Both the position numbers and the translations under genes were made by a program. A DNA stretch of 64,000 bases from Ramlibacter pallidus (lineage in GTDB: Bacteria > Pseudomonadota > Gammaproteobacteria > Burkholderiales > Burkholderiaceae_C): the NCBI RefSeq assembly GCF_015070875.1, contig NZ_JADDIV010000001.1:775144-839143 (forward strand), given 5' to 3'. This document shows, piece after piece, positions 27,728 to 38,484 of the stretch (positions within the stretch are counted from its first letter, which is position 1; the number at the start of each line of letters is the position of its first letter). Below the pieces are notes generated by a model. That model was not told where the DNA came from. It was given only the letters and a program-made list of their open reading frames with translations, and made no database searches.

Positions 27728-27833
27728 CGTCATTCCCGCGCAGGCGGGAATCCGGGGCGTCCGGCCCAGAAGAAAGGCCCGCGGTGCGGCGGGCCTTCTA
27801 GGGAAGCTCTGGATCCCCTGCGCGGGGATGACG
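27728..27833. repeat. 106-bp element with 17-bp terminal inverted repeats
   Basis: Left end CGTCATTCCCGCGCAGG (27728-27744) and right end CCTGCGCGGGGATGACG (27817-27833) are inverted copies differing at one of 17 positions. The left end is itself part of ATTCCC-N8-GGGAAT (27732-27751), the pattern of dRS3-type repeats known from Neisseria. The interior holds a terminator hairpin. It lies between the convergent regulator and ABC genes. Confidence 0.6.
27774..27800. terminator. Hairpin terminator between convergent genes
   Basis: Nine-bp perfect stem AAGGCCCGC / GCGGGCCTT (27774-27782 with 27789-27797), loop GGTGCG, flanked by a short A run and TTCT. It could serve both converging transcripts. 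Confidence 0.6.
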
Positions 27834-27841
27834 GGATGCGT

Positions 27842-29898
<2,057 letters not shown>

Positions 29899-29908
29899 GT
29901 TGGTCCGA

Positions 29909-30820
29909 TCAGCGCAGGCGCGGGTTGAGCGCATCGCGCAGCCAGTCGCCCAGCAGGTTCACCGACAGGGCGATCAGGATCAGCATCAGGCCCGGGAAGA
30001 TGGTGATCCACCATTCGCCCGAGAAGAGGTAGTCGTTGCCCACGCGGATCAGCGTGCCCAGCGACGGCGAGGTCGGCGGCACGCCGACGCCCAGGAAGGA
30101 CAGCGTGGCCTCCGTGATGATGGCGGTTGCCACGTGGATGGTGGCCAGCACCAGCACCGGCCCCATCACGTTGGGCAGCACGTGCCGCCGCATGATGCGG
30201 AACGGCGCGACGCCGGTCACGCGCGCGGCCTGCACGTATTCCTTGTTGCGCTCCACCATCGTGGAGCCGCGCACCGTGCGCGCGTACTGCACCCAGCCGG
30301 TCAGCGTGATGGAGAGGATCAGCACGCCGAAGGCGACGGTGTCGTGCGCGTTCGGGAACAGGGCGCGGCCGACGCCCGCGATCAGCAGCGCCACCAGGAT
30401 CGGCGGAAAGCTGAGCATCACGTCGCACACGCGCATCAGGAAGCCGTCGACCCAGCCGCCGCGGAAGCCGGCGAGCAGGCCGAGGCCGACGCCGATCAAC
30501 ATGGACAGCAGCACGGACACCACGCCCACGACGAGCGAGATGCGCGCGCCGTAGATCAGGGCGGACAGGATGTCGCGCCCCTGGTCGTCGGTGCCCAGCA
30601 GGTACTTGGACGTGCCTTCGGTGTCCCACGCCGGGGGCTTGCGCGCGTCGCTCAGTTCCAGGGTGGTGAGGTCGAAGGGGTTGTGCGGCGCCACGAGGCC
30701 GGCGAAGACGGCGCAGAAGATGCAGACGGCCGCGATCGCCGCCGCGACGATCGCCGTCGGCGAATGGCGGAAGCTGTAGCCGATGTCGCTGTCGATCCAG
30801 CGCAGGAGGGCTTGTTTCAT
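29909..30820 (-). CDS. Peptide-type ABC transporter permease (DppC-like)
   Basis: 303 residues with six membrane helices. The N-terminal OppC extension, LLGTDDQGRDILSALIYGARISL and the coupling-helix motif EYVQAARVTGVAPFRIMRRHVLP define the DppC/OppC class. It forms the inner-membrane channel with the DppB-like partner at 33728-34708, unusually separated from it by an M20 hydrolase and a binding protein. A strong hairpin precedes the gene. Confidence 0.92.
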   Translation of the reverse strand: MKQALLRWIDSDIGYSFRHSPTAIVAAAIAAVCIFCAVFAGLVAPHNPFDLTTLELSDARKPPAWDTEGTSKYLLGTDDQGRDILSALIYGARISLVVGVVSVLLSMLIGVGLGLLAGFRGGWVDGFLMRVCDVMLSFPPILVALLIAGVGRALFPNAHDTVAFGVLILSITLTGWVQYARTVRGSTMVERNKEYVQAARVTGVAPFRIMRRHVLPNVMGPVLVLATIHVATAIITEATLSFLGVGVPPTSPSLGTLIRVGNDYLFSGEWWITIFPGLMLILIALSVNLLGDWLRDALNPRLR

Positions 30821-30837
30821 GGAGGAGGCAGGTGGCG

Positions 30838-30861
30838 GCCGCGGGGCACGGGCCCCGCGGC
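30838..30861 (-). other. Strong hairpin between binding-protein and permease genes
   Basis: Perfect nine-bp GC stem GCCGCGGGG / CCCCGCGGC (30838-30846 with 30853-30861) without a following T run, in the 51-bp gap after the binding-protein stop. It probably stabilises the upstream mRNA or dampens readthrough, a known way to make more binding protein than permease. Confidence 0.55.
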
Positions 30862-30871
30862 GCTCAGGCGC

Positions 30872-32446
30872 TTACTTCTTGACGGTGATCCACTTGAAGA
30901 ACATGAAGTTGTCGGCCAGCTGGGCGACGTCCACGTTCTTCGAGATGCCCCAGGCGAGCGACTGCTGGTGCAGCGGCACGTGGCCGATGTCGGCGCTGTG
31001 CACTTCGAACGCTTCCTTGATCATGGCATTGCGCTTGGCCTTGTCGGTTTCCGACTGGATGCTGCGCGTGAGCTGGTCCACCTTCGGGTTGCAGTAGCTG
31101 CCCAGGTTGAACTGGCCCGTGCCCTTGTCGTCGGGGCAGGCCATCAGCGCGTTCAGCGCGTTGTGCGCGTCGTAGGTGCCGGGGGTCCAGCCCAGCATGT
31201 AGAAGCTGGTGTCGCGGCGCAGGATCTTGGGGAAGTAGGTGCCCTTGGTCTCCGCGGCCAGGTTGATCTTGACGCCGATGCGCGAGAGGTTCGCCGCCAC
31301 GGTCTGGCAGATCCGCGCGTCGTTGACGTAGCGGTCGTTGGGGCAGTTCATCGTGACTTCGAAGCCCTGCGGATAGCCGGCGTCGGCCAGCAGCTTCTTG
31401 GCGCCTTCCGGGTCGTAGGGCAGGCGCTTGTTCTGGCCGGCATCGAAGCCGTTGATGCCGGGGCCGACCATCAGGGCCGTCGGCTTGGAGGCGCCGCGCA
31501 TCACCGTCTTCTGGATGCCCTCGATGTCGATGGCCTGGTAGAAGGCCTGGCGCACGCGCTTGTCCTTGAAGGGGTTCTTGCCCTTCACGCTGGAATACAG
31601 CAGTTCGTTGCGCGACTGGTCCATGCCCAGGAAGATGGTGCGCAGCTCGGGGCCGACCATCACCTTGGCATTGGCGGAGCCGTTGACGCGGTCGATGTCC
31701 TGCACCGGCACCGGTTCCATCAGGTCCACTTCACCGGACAGCAGGGCGGCCACGCGGGTGGCGTCATTGCCGATCGGCGTGAACACGACTTCCTGCACGT
31801 TCCCTTCGATCTTGCCCCAGTAGTTGCCGTTGCGCACGAAGGTCGAGCGCACGTTCGGCTGGCGCTCGCGCAGGCGGTACGGGCCCGTGCCGTTGGCGCG
31901 GAACGAAGCCGCGTTCTCGATGCCCTTGCGGCGGTCGACGGGGCGCGTGGCCTGGTTCGTTTCCGCCCACTTCTTGCTCATCACGTACACGAGGGAGATC
32001 ACGTCCGGCAGGATGGGGAACGGTGCCTTCGTCTCGATCTCGACCGCGTGGTCGTTGATCTTGCGCACTTCCTTGACGTCGTTGGTGTAGCTCTTCATGT
32101 CGGAGCCGTCCACCTGCGTGCGGGCGAAGGAGAAGAGCACGTCGTCCGCCGTGAACGGGGTGCCGTCGTGGAACTGCACGCCCTTGCGCAGTTCGAAGCG
32201 CCACACCGTCGGGGACGTCTGCCGCCAGGACGTGGCCAGCAGCGGCGTGAGCGAGAGGTCCTTGTTGCGGCCGACCAGGCCTTCGTAGATGTTGCCCGTG
32301 ACGGACAGCTGCAGCGACTCATTGAGCGAGTGCGGGTCCATCGACAGCGAATCGCCCTGGTTGGCGATGCGCACGGTCTGGGCCTGGACGCCGGCGGCGG
32401 CCGCGCACAGCACGGCGGCGGCGATCAGGTGGGTCTTGAGTTGCAT
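30872..32446 (-). CDS. Peptide-type ABC substrate-binding protein (SBP 1)
   Basis: 524 residues with a Sec signal peptide (cleavage around VQAQ-TVR), so periplasmic. It has the SBP family 5 plan: GVQFHDGTPFTADDVLFSF, GTGPYRLRERQ, KDKRVRQAFYQAIDIEGI and LADAGYPQGFEV. Cluster C proteins bind peptides, nickel, haem or modified amino acids. It is clearly paralogous to the protein at 34833-36410. It lies between the M20 hydrolase gene and the DppC-like permease, so it serves this importer. Confidence 0.92.
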   Translation of the reverse strand: MQLKTHLIAAAVLCAAAAGVQAQTVRIANQGDSLSMDPHSLNESLQLSVTGNIYEGLVGRNKDLSLTPLLATSWRQTSPTVWRFELRKGVQFHDGTPFTADDVLFSFARTQVDGSDMKSYTNDVKEVRKINDHAVEIETKAPFPILPDVISLVYVMSKKWAETNQATRPVDRRKGIENAASFRANGTGPYRLRERQPNVRSTFVRNGNYWGKIEGNVQEVVFTPIGNDATRVAALLSGEVDLMEPVPVQDIDRVNGSANAKVMVGPELRTIFLGMDQSRNELLYSSVKGKNPFKDKRVRQAFYQAIDIEGIQKTVMRGASKPTALMVGPGINGFDAGQNKRLPYDPEGAKKLLADAGYPQGFEVTMNCPNDRYVNDARICQTVAANLSRIGVKINLAAETKGTYFPKILRRDTSFYMLGWTPGTYDAHNALNALMACPDDKGTGQFNLGSYCNPKVDQLTRSIQSETDKAKRNAMIKEAFEVHSADIGHVPLHQQSLAWGISKNVDVAQLADNFMFFKWITVKK

Positions 32447-32489
32447 GGTCGGAACTCCTTTTGGAAGTGATGTCCTCGGGGACTCGGCG

Positions 32490-33728
32490 TCAGCCCGCGG
32501 CCTGGTGGCCCGCGAGCGGCATGGCTTGCTCCACCAGGCTGGCGTGCAATGCCGAGCCGAGCGGAAGGATCTCGTCGTTGAAGTCGTAGCGGCTCATGTG
32601 CAGCATGCAGCTGCCTTCGCCGCCCTGGCCGATGCGCATGTACGCGCCCGGCTTGGCCTGCAGCATGAAGGAGAAGTCCTCCGCGCCCATGCTCGGCTCC
32701 ATGTTGCGCACCACGTTCTCGGAGCCGACCAGCGCCTCGGCCACGTCGGCCGCGAACTCGGTTTCGCGCGGCGTGTTGATGGTGGCGGGATAGATGCGCT
32801 CGTAGTGGACCGTCGCGGTGGCGCCGAAGCCCAGGGCGACCGCGCTGCACAACTCGTTCAGGCGGCGCTCGATCATGTCCTGCACTTCCGGCCGGAAGGT
32901 GCGCACGGTGCCCACCAAGGTCGCCTTGCCGGGGATGACGCTCATCGCGTGCAGGTCGCCGGCGTGCATCGCGCACAGGCTGATGACCGCGCCGTCCACG
33001 GCCTTGGTGTTGCGCGAGACGATGCTCTGCACCGCGGTGATGATGTGCGCGGCGACCAGCACCGGGTCCACCGCCAGGTAGGGGTGCGCGCCGTGCCCGC
33101 CCTTGCCGGTGATCTCGATCGTCACGCGGTCGGCCGAGGCCATCATGGCCTGGTGGCGGATGCCGAAGCAGCCGGGCTTGAGGCCCGGCCAGTTGTGCAT
33201 GGCGTACACGGCGTCGACCGGGAAGCGCTGGAACAGGCCGTCCTCGATCATCGCCTTGGCGCCGGCGAAGCCTTCCTCGCCGGGCTGGAAGATCAGCACC
33301 GCGGTGCCGTCGAAGTTGCGCGTCTCGGCGAGGTAGCGGGCGGCCCCCACCAGCATGGCGGTGTGGCCGTCGTGGCCGCAGCCGTGCATCATCCCCGAGC
33401 GCGTCGACTTCCAGGGGAACTCGTTGCTCTCGGTCATCGTGAGCGCGTCCATGTCGGCGCGCAGGCCCAGCATGCGGCCCGAGGTGTTGGCCCGGCCGCG
33501 GACGATGCCGACGACGCCGGTCTTGCCGATGCCGGCGTGCACTTCGTCCACGCCGCACAGCTTCAGCGCTTCCTGCACGCGGCCGGCGGTGTAGACCTCC
33601 TCGAAGCCGAGTTCGGGGTGGGCGTGCAGGTCGCGGCGGAAGGCGGTGAGCTCCGGGTGGTACTGCGCGATGTGCGTGAAGGCACGGCCGTGCGCGTTCA
33701 GCCGCCGGGCGGCTTCCGCGGTGAGCAT
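32490..33728 (-). CDS. M20-family amidohydrolase
   Basis: 412 residues from ATG 33728, overlapping the permease stop by one base (TGATG). The metal-binding motifs are MMHGCGHDGHTAML and FQPGEEGFAGA, with LGLRADMDAL upstream and EPSMGAEDFSFML downstream, typical of the M20D aminoacylase/hippurate hydrolase/IAA-amino-acid hydrolase branch. No signal peptide, so it works in the cytoplasm. It removes acyl groups from N-acyl amino acids or opens small peptides. Embedded within an importer operon, it probably acts on the imported ligand. The exact substrate is unknown. Confidence 0.92.
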   Translation of the reverse strand: MLTAEAARRLNAHGRAFTHIAQYHPELTAFRRDLHAHPELGFEEVYTAGRVQEALKLCGVDEVHAGIGKTGVVGIVRGRANTSGRMLGLRADMDALTMTESNEFPWKSTRSGMMHGCGHDGHTAMLVGAARYLAETRNFDGTAVLIFQPGEEGFAGAKAMIEDGLFQRFPVDAVYAMHNWPGLKPGCFGIRHQAMMASADRVTIEITGKGGHGAHPYLAVDPVLVAAHIITAVQSIVSRNTKAVDGAVISLCAMHAGDLHAMSVIPGKATLVGTVRTFRPEVQDMIERRLNELCSAVALGFGATATVHYERIYPATINTPRETEFAADVAEALVGSENVVRNMEPSMGAEDFSFMLQAKPGAYMRIGQGGEGSCMLHMSRYDFNDEILPLGSALHASLVEQAMPLAGHQAAG

Positions 33729-34708
33729 CAGTGGCCTCCCACCGTGCCCACGCGCAGCCGGGGATCGACCGCGAAGTACAGCAGGTCGACCACCAGGTTG
33801 ATCACGACGAAGATCAAGGCGATCAGGCACAGGTAGGCGGCCATGACGGGGATGTCCGCGAAGGTGACCGCCTGGATGAACAGGAGGCCCATGCCGGGCC
33901 ACTGGAACACCGTCTCGGTGATGATGGCGAAGGCGATCAGGCCGCCGAGCTGCAGGCCGGTGATGGTCATCACCGGCACCAGCGTGTTCTTCAGCGCATG
34001 GCCGAAGTGGATCGCACGGTTGGACAGGCCGCGGGCCCGCGCGAACTTGATGTAGTCGGTGCGCAGCACCTCCAGCATCTCGGCCCGCACCAGCCGCATG
34101 ATCAGCGTGAGCTGGAAGATGGCGAGCGTCAGCGCCGGCAGCACGATGTGGTGCCAGCCCTTGGGCGTGAGCAGGCCGCTGCTCCACCAGCCGACCTGCA
34201 CGGTCTCCCCGCGCCCGAAGCTCGGGAACCAGCCGAGCGTGACGGCGAAGATCAGGATCAGCAGGATGCCGATGAAGAAGGTGGGCAGCGACACGCCCAG
34301 CAGCGACACGGTCATGAAGACCTGGCTGAGGAAGTTGCCGCGGCGCAGCGCCGCATAGACACCCATCGGGATGCCGAGCGCCAGTGCGAGGAAGGCGGCG
34401 ACGAAGGCGAGTTCGAGCGTGGCCGGGAAGCGTTCCGCGATGAGCCTCGAAACCTTGGCGCCCTGGCGCAGGCTGAGGCCGAATTCCCCTTGCGCGGCGT
34501 TCGCGAGGAAGTGCCAGAACTGGACGAAGAACGGCTTGTCGAGCCCCAGGTCGGCGCGCAGTTCGCGGATCTGTTCGGGGGTGGCGTCCTGCCCGAGCAG
34601 GAAGACGACGGGATCGCCCACGTACTGGAACAGCAGGAAGGCGATGAAGGCGACCGTGACCATGACCACCATGGCCTGGATCAGGCGGCGCAGGATGAAG
34701 GCGAACAT
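33728..34708 (-). CDS. Peptide-type ABC transporter permease (DppB-like)
   Basis: 326 residues, six membrane helices. The N-terminal FILRRLIQAMVVMVTVAFIAF, DLGLDKPFFVQFWHFL and the coupling motif DYIKFARARGLSNRAIHFGH identify the DppB/OppB class. It is the first gene of the transport operon after the terminator at 34791-34820. A perfect palindrome lies about 65 bp upstream of its start and may control it. Confidence 0.92.
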   Translation of the reverse strand: MFAFILRRLIQAMVVMVTVAFIAFLLFQYVGDPVVFLLGQDATPEQIRELRADLGLDKPFFVQFWHFLANAAQGEFGLSLRQGAKVSRLIAERFPATLELAFVAAFLALALGIPMGVYAALRRGNFLSQVFMTVSLLGVSLPTFFIGILLILIFAVTLGWFPSFGRGETVQVGWWSSGLLTPKGWHHIVLPALTLAIFQLTLIMRLVRAEMLEVLRTDYIKFARARGLSNRAIHFGHALKNTLVPVMTITGLQLGGLIAFAIITETVFQWPGMGLLFIQAVTFADIPVMAAYLCLIALIFVVINLVVDLLYFAVDPRLRVGTVGGH

Positions 34709-34773
34709 TCGGTGTAGCGCAGAGGGGGTGCCGATGCTAGCAGAGCAAGGTACGTGCCGGCACCGGGGTTTCC

Positions 34774-34785
34774 TTTAGGCCTAAA
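34774..34785. promoter_or_regulatory. Perfect palindrome upstream of the importer operon
   Basis: TTTAGGCCTAAA, a 12-bp perfect dyad, sits between the terminator of the SBP 2 gene and the DppB-like gene start at 34708. Position suggests an operator for the importer operon; no cognate regulator gene is adjacent. Confidence 0.4.
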
Positions 34786-34790
34786 CAATT

Positions 34791-34820
34791 GGGGCGGCCT
34801 CTCCAAAGAGAGGCCGCCCC
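34791..34820 (-). terminator. Intrinsic terminator after SBP 2
   Basis: Thirteen-bp perfect stem GGGGCGGCCTCTC / GAGAGGCCGCCCC (34791-34803 with 34808-34820) and a CAAA loop. On the minus strand it is followed by AATTGTTT. Confidence 0.75.
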
Positions 34821-34832
34821 TCGGGCAAGGCG

Positions 34833-36410
34833 TCAGTTCACCTTGATCAGGCGCCAGTCGAGCCGGTTGTCCGGGCGGTGCACCACGTCGATGTTCTTCT
34901 TCATCGCCCACGGGATCACCTGGTTGTGCAGCGGCAGGTGCGACACGTCCTCGTTGCTGATCTTCCAGGCGTCGGTGAGCAGGCGGTTGCGCACCAGCAG
35001 GTCGGTCTCGACCTTGGCGCGGTCGATCACGGCGTCCAGCTTCGGGTTGCTGTAGCGGCCGACGTTGTAGTTGCCGTCACCGTCGGTGCCGGTGGTGCGG
35101 ACCAGCGACTGCAGGCTGTACATGGAGTCGAAGGTCGGGACGCCCCAGCCCAGCATGTAGATGCTGGCCTCGAAGCGCTGGATCATCGGGAAGTACGTGA
35201 CCAGCGGCAGCGTGCGCAGCTTGGCCTTCACGCCGACGCGCGACCACATGGCGGTCACGGCCTGGCAGATCTCCTCGTCGTTGATGTAGCGGTTGTTCGG
35301 GCAGGCGAAGTCGACTTCGAAGCCTTGCGGATAGCCGGCGTCGGCCAGCAGCTTCTTCGCGGCGTCCTGGCTGTAGGGGAAGCGCTTGTGGATCTCTTCC
35401 GTCCAGCCGGTGACCTGCGGGGCCACCAGCGCGCCGGTGGGCTGGCCCAGGCCGCGCATGGTGACCTTCATCAGGGTCTCGATGTCGATCGCCTGGTACA
35501 GCGCCTTGCGCACGCGCTGGTCCTTCAGCGGGTTCTTGCCCTTCACGTTGGAGCCGGGCAGTTCGTCGCGGTGCTGGTCCATGCCGAAGAAGATCGTGCG
35601 GCTTTCCACGCCGTCGACGACCTTCAGGTTCGGGTTGGCGCGCAGGCGGCCCAGGTCCTGCGGGCTGGGGTCAAGCACGAAGTCGACTTCACCCGAGAGC
35701 ATGGCGGCCACGCGGGTGGCTTCGGACTTGATCGGGGTGTAGATGATCTCGGTGACGTTGCCTTCGAGCTTGCCCCACCACGCCGGGTTGGCGGCCAGGT
35801 GCAGGCGCTGGTCGGGCACCCACTGCTTCATGGTGAACGGGCCCGTCCCCATGGCATTGCGGTTGGCGAACGTCTCCTGGGTGACGTTCTTGATGTCCTT
35901 GGGGTCGACGGAGTTGTTCTTCTCGGCCCAGGCCTTGCTCATCATGCGCAGCTCGGTCAGCTGGTTCAGCAACACCGGGTTGGGGCGCTTGGTGATGATG
36001 TCGATGGTGTTCGCGTTCACCTTCACGACGCGGTCGATGCCGGCCGTGTACGGGGTGAAGTTGGAGGTGGGCTTCATCGCACGGGTGAGCGAGTACACCG
36101 CGTCGTCCGCCGTGAAGTCGGTGCCGTCGTGGAACTTCACGCCCTGGCGCAGGTTGACGCGCAGCTGGGTCGGGGACACCTGGGTCCAGGACGTCGCCAG
36201 CACGGGCTCGATCTTGAAGGTGCGGCTGTTGTAGTAGACCAGCGACTCGTACACGGCGGCGTGGATGCCGTTCTGCAGCGCATTGTTCTGCGAGTGGATG
36301 TCCCAGGTGGCGATGTCCGACGCGCTGGCCCAGCGGAATGTCTTCGCGTGCACCGGCGAACCGGCGGCGGCAAACACGGCGGCCGCAAGCAATGCGTACT
36401 TGATCCTCAT
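34833..36410 (-). CDS. Peptide-type ABC substrate-binding protein (SBP 2)
   Basis: 525 residues with a signal peptide ending near SPVHA-KTF. Family 5 binding-protein motifs match those of SBP 1: GVKFHDGTDFTADDAVYSL, GTGPFTMKQW, KDQRVRKALYQAIDIETL and LADAGYPQGFEV. It is a separate transcription unit with its own promoter (36439-36468) and terminator (34791-34820), just upstream of the importer operon. It probably feeds the same permeases with a different ligand. Confidence 0.92.
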   Translation of the reverse strand: MRIKYALLAAAVFAAAGSPVHAKTFRWASASDIATWDIHSQNNALQNGIHAAVYESLVYYNSRTFKIEPVLATSWTQVSPTQLRVNLRQGVKFHDGTDFTADDAVYSLTRAMKPTSNFTPYTAGIDRVVKVNANTIDIITKRPNPVLLNQLTELRMMSKAWAEKNNSVDPKDIKNVTQETFANRNAMGTGPFTMKQWVPDQRLHLAANPAWWGKLEGNVTEIIYTPIKSEATRVAAMLSGEVDFVLDPSPQDLGRLRANPNLKVVDGVESRTIFFGMDQHRDELPGSNVKGKNPLKDQRVRKALYQAIDIETLMKVTMRGLGQPTGALVAPQVTGWTEEIHKRFPYSQDAAKKLLADAGYPQGFEVDFACPNNRYINDEEICQAVTAMWSRVGVKAKLRTLPLVTYFPMIQRFEASIYMLGWGVPTFDSMYSLQSLVRTTGTDGDGNYNVGRYSNPKLDAVIDRAKVETDLLVRNRLLTDAWKISNEDVSHLPLHNQVIPWAMKKNIDVVHRPDNRLDWRLIKVN

Positions 36411-36438
36411 TCGACTCTCTCCAATTTTGAAAGTGCAG

Positions 36439-36468
36439 ACTATGCAGCAGTCGTGCCAGCCCGGTCAA
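36439..36468 (-). promoter_or_regulatory. Sigma-70-type promoter of SBP 2
   Basis: Minus-strand TTGACC (complement of 36463-36468), 18-bp spacer, CATAGT (complement of 36439-36444). It would give a leader of about 20 bases containing the GGAGAGAG ribosome site. Confidence 0.55.
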
Positions 36469-36510
36469 AAGGGGTTTCCCGGGAGGGCGTGACGCCGGTC
36501 ACGCGGCGCC

Positions 36511-37269
36511 TCACCGGCTGGCGGGCAGGAAGCGCACCGGGCCGTACCAGGCTTCGGCCAGGCTTTGCGTGTTGTCCGTGTCCGTCATCAGGGCGACCCC
36601 CACCAGTGCGCCGGGCGGTTCGCCGAAGGCCCGCTCGTAGTCGGCGCGGATGTCGCGCTCGTAATCCAGCCACCGGTTTAGGCTCCCGGGGCCGCTCTCG
36701 ACCACCAGCTTGCGGATGCGGTCCGTGCGCGTGTTGCGGATCACGGTGCCGGGCGCGCGCTGGTTGCACCAAACGTACATCAGCGTCGCATAGGGCATCT
36801 CTTCCCCGGTGAGGGCGCGCACCAGTTCCGACAGGGCGGCATCGCGGGGCGAGAAGCGGGAACGGTCGCCTTCGAAGGCGAGGACGATGCGCACGGGTGC
36901 GTCGGCCTTGTCGCGGGAGGCCAGGTCGGCACCGGCGATCAGCGCGGACACCTTCCACGAGAAGCGCACCTGTCCGAGCTGCTGCGGTTCGATGCGCAGG
37001 CTTTGCCGCAACAGGCTCGCCGAAGCGTCGGCCTGCACGGCGACGGCGTCGCGCCCGAGGTGGCGTTCGTACTGGAAACGGGTCGCGGCCTTGCCTGGCA
37101 GCGGCTTGTGCGTCCAGGGGCCCGCATCGGAGGCCGCCGTCCCGGACTGGATGGCCCACGGCGAGTCCGAGATGCCGGGGGGCACCGGCGCGGAAGCGCA
37201 TCCCGCGAGCAGCAGGGCGAAGCCGGCGGCAAGCAGCCGCGGGGAGCGGGGTGATGTGACTGGCGTCAT
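36511..37269 (-). CDS. DUF3047 lipoprotein
   Basis: 252 residues with a lipobox LLLAGC near residue 24. The mature part matches DUF3047, with FSWKVSALIAGADLASRDKADAPVR-type spacing, YVWCNQRAPGTVI and VALMTDTDNTQ. The family is periplasmic, lectin-like in predicted fold and of unknown function. The gene is bounded by the porin terminator upstream and a short spacer to the SBP 2 promoter downstream. Confidence 0.85.
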   Translation of the reverse strand: MTPVTSPRSPRLLAAGFALLLAGCASAPVPPGISDSPWAIQSGTAASDAGPWTHKPLPGKAATRFQYERHLGRDAVAVQADASASLLRQSLRIEPQQLGQVRFSWKVSALIAGADLASRDKADAPVRIVLAFEGDRSRFSPRDAALSELVRALTGEEMPYATLMYVWCNQRAPGTVIRNTRTDRIRKLVVESGPGSLNRWLDYERDIRADYERAFGEPPGALVGVALMTDTDNTQSLAEAWYGPVRFLPASR

Positions 37270-37282
37270 GGCGTGGCCTGCA

Positions 37283-37313
37283 CAAAAAAAGGCCGCCCGA
37301 AGGCGGCCTTTTC
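37283..37313 (-). terminator. Intrinsic terminator after the porin gene
   Basis: Nine-bp stem AAGGCCGCC / GGCGGCCTT (about 37289-37297 with 37302-37310) with a CGAA loop. The plus-strand A7 run at its left edge is the T run for minus-strand porin mRNA. Confidence 0.8.
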
Positions 37314-37356
37314 AAGTTTCTTTTTTTCTGCACCGGCCTCGCGGCCGGTTCGAAAA

Positions 37357-38484
37357 TTAGAAGCTGTGGCGGATGCCGATGTCGTAGCCGGTGGAGGAAC
37401 CGTTGACGGTACCAGCGGCGAAGGACGAGGCGCCCAGGGCGAAGCGCGGGCCACCCACGAAGCCATCGCTGTTGCGAATGCGGGCGATGGTCGCGTACAC
37501 GGCGGTGCGCTTGGACAGGTTGTGCACGTAGCCAACCGCGAACTTGCGAGCGCGGGGTTCCGGAGCGCCGGCGACGTTGAAGTCGAAACGGTACTCGCTG
37601 TAGGACGCGCGCACTTCGCCGGCGCCGACCGGCACCAGGGCACCGATCAGCCAGCCGCGGCCGTCGACGCCGGTGGCGCCGCCAGCGGCGCCTTCGTCAC
37701 GACCGTACTGGGCCATGACCTTGGCCATGCCGAAGTCCCACTGGCCACCCAGGTTCCAGCTACGGAAGTCGTCCAGACCGGCGCCTTCGTAGTTGGTACG
37801 CTGCCAGCCCAGGGCCACGTTGAACGGGCCTTGGCCGTAGCCGATGCGCAGGCCGAAGCCGGAGCCGTTGTCTTCGCCAACGCCCAGGGCGTCGTCGTTC
37901 TCACCCATCCAGTACTGGGCTTGGCCGTAGAAGCCGCCCAGGTTCGGGGGCAGGAAGTAGCCGATGGTGTTGGAAGCGCGGACGGCAACGCCGGAGGTGC
38001 CCGACGGAGCCAGGGTCGCGGCGCCCAGCAGCATGGTGTTGGTGCCAACGCCGTTCGTGCCGAACGGATCGAACACGGTCAGGTTCCAGAAGGAGGCGGT
38101 GTAGTCACGGCCCAGGCGCAGTTCACCCCAGCCGCCCGCGAGGGAGACCGTGGAACGGCGGTTGAAGTTCAGGCCGGTGTTGCCGGCGACCGTCGTGGCT
38201 TGGTTGCCCGCGGGGATGCCACCGCCAGCACGACCGTCGTCGTTGCTGATGCCGGCTTCCAGCCAGAAGGAAGCGGACATGCCGCCACCCAGGTCTTCCG
38301 TGCCACGGAAGCCGAGGCGCGAGCTGTTGTAGCCGGAGTTGGTCAGCTGGGTCACGCGGCTGCCACCATCGGCACGGCCGTGGTTGAAGGTCGCGTCGAC
38401 GATGCCGAACAGCGTGACCGACGACTGGGCGGAAGCCGCACCAGCAGCGGCCATCACAGCCAGCGCAATCAGGGACTTTTTCAT
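37357..38484 (-). CDS. Gram-negative trimeric porin
   Basis: 375 residues from ATG 38484 with a GGAGAA ribosome site. The signal peptide (MKKSLIALAVMAAAGAASAQ) is followed by SSVTLFGIVDATF, the first beta strand of Neisseria/Burkholderiales-type porins, LGFRGTEDLGGGMSASFWLE, and a C-terminal strand ending GIRHSF with the terminal Phe recognised by the BAM machinery. It forms a 16-stranded outer-membrane channel for small solutes. Codon choice is strongly biased, consistent with high expression. A dedicated terminator follows. Confidence 0.94.
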   Translation of the reverse strand: MKKSLIALAVMAAAGAASAQSSVTLFGIVDATFNHGRADGGSRVTQLTNSGYNSSRLGFRGTEDLGGGMSASFWLEAGISNDDGRAGGGIPAGNQATTVAGNTGLNFNRRSTVSLAGGWGELRLGRDYTASFWNLTVFDPFGTNGVGTNTMLLGAATLAPSGTSGVAVRASNTIGYFLPPNLGGFYGQAQYWMGENDDALGVGEDNGSGFGLRIGYGQGPFNVALGWQRTNYEGAGLDDFRSWNLGGQWDFGMAKVMAQYGRDEGAAGGATGVDGRGWLIGALVPVGAGEVRASYSEYRFDFNVAGAPEPRARKFAVGYVHNLSKRTAVYATIARIRNSDGFVGGPRFALGASSFAAGTVNGSSTGYDIGIRHSF

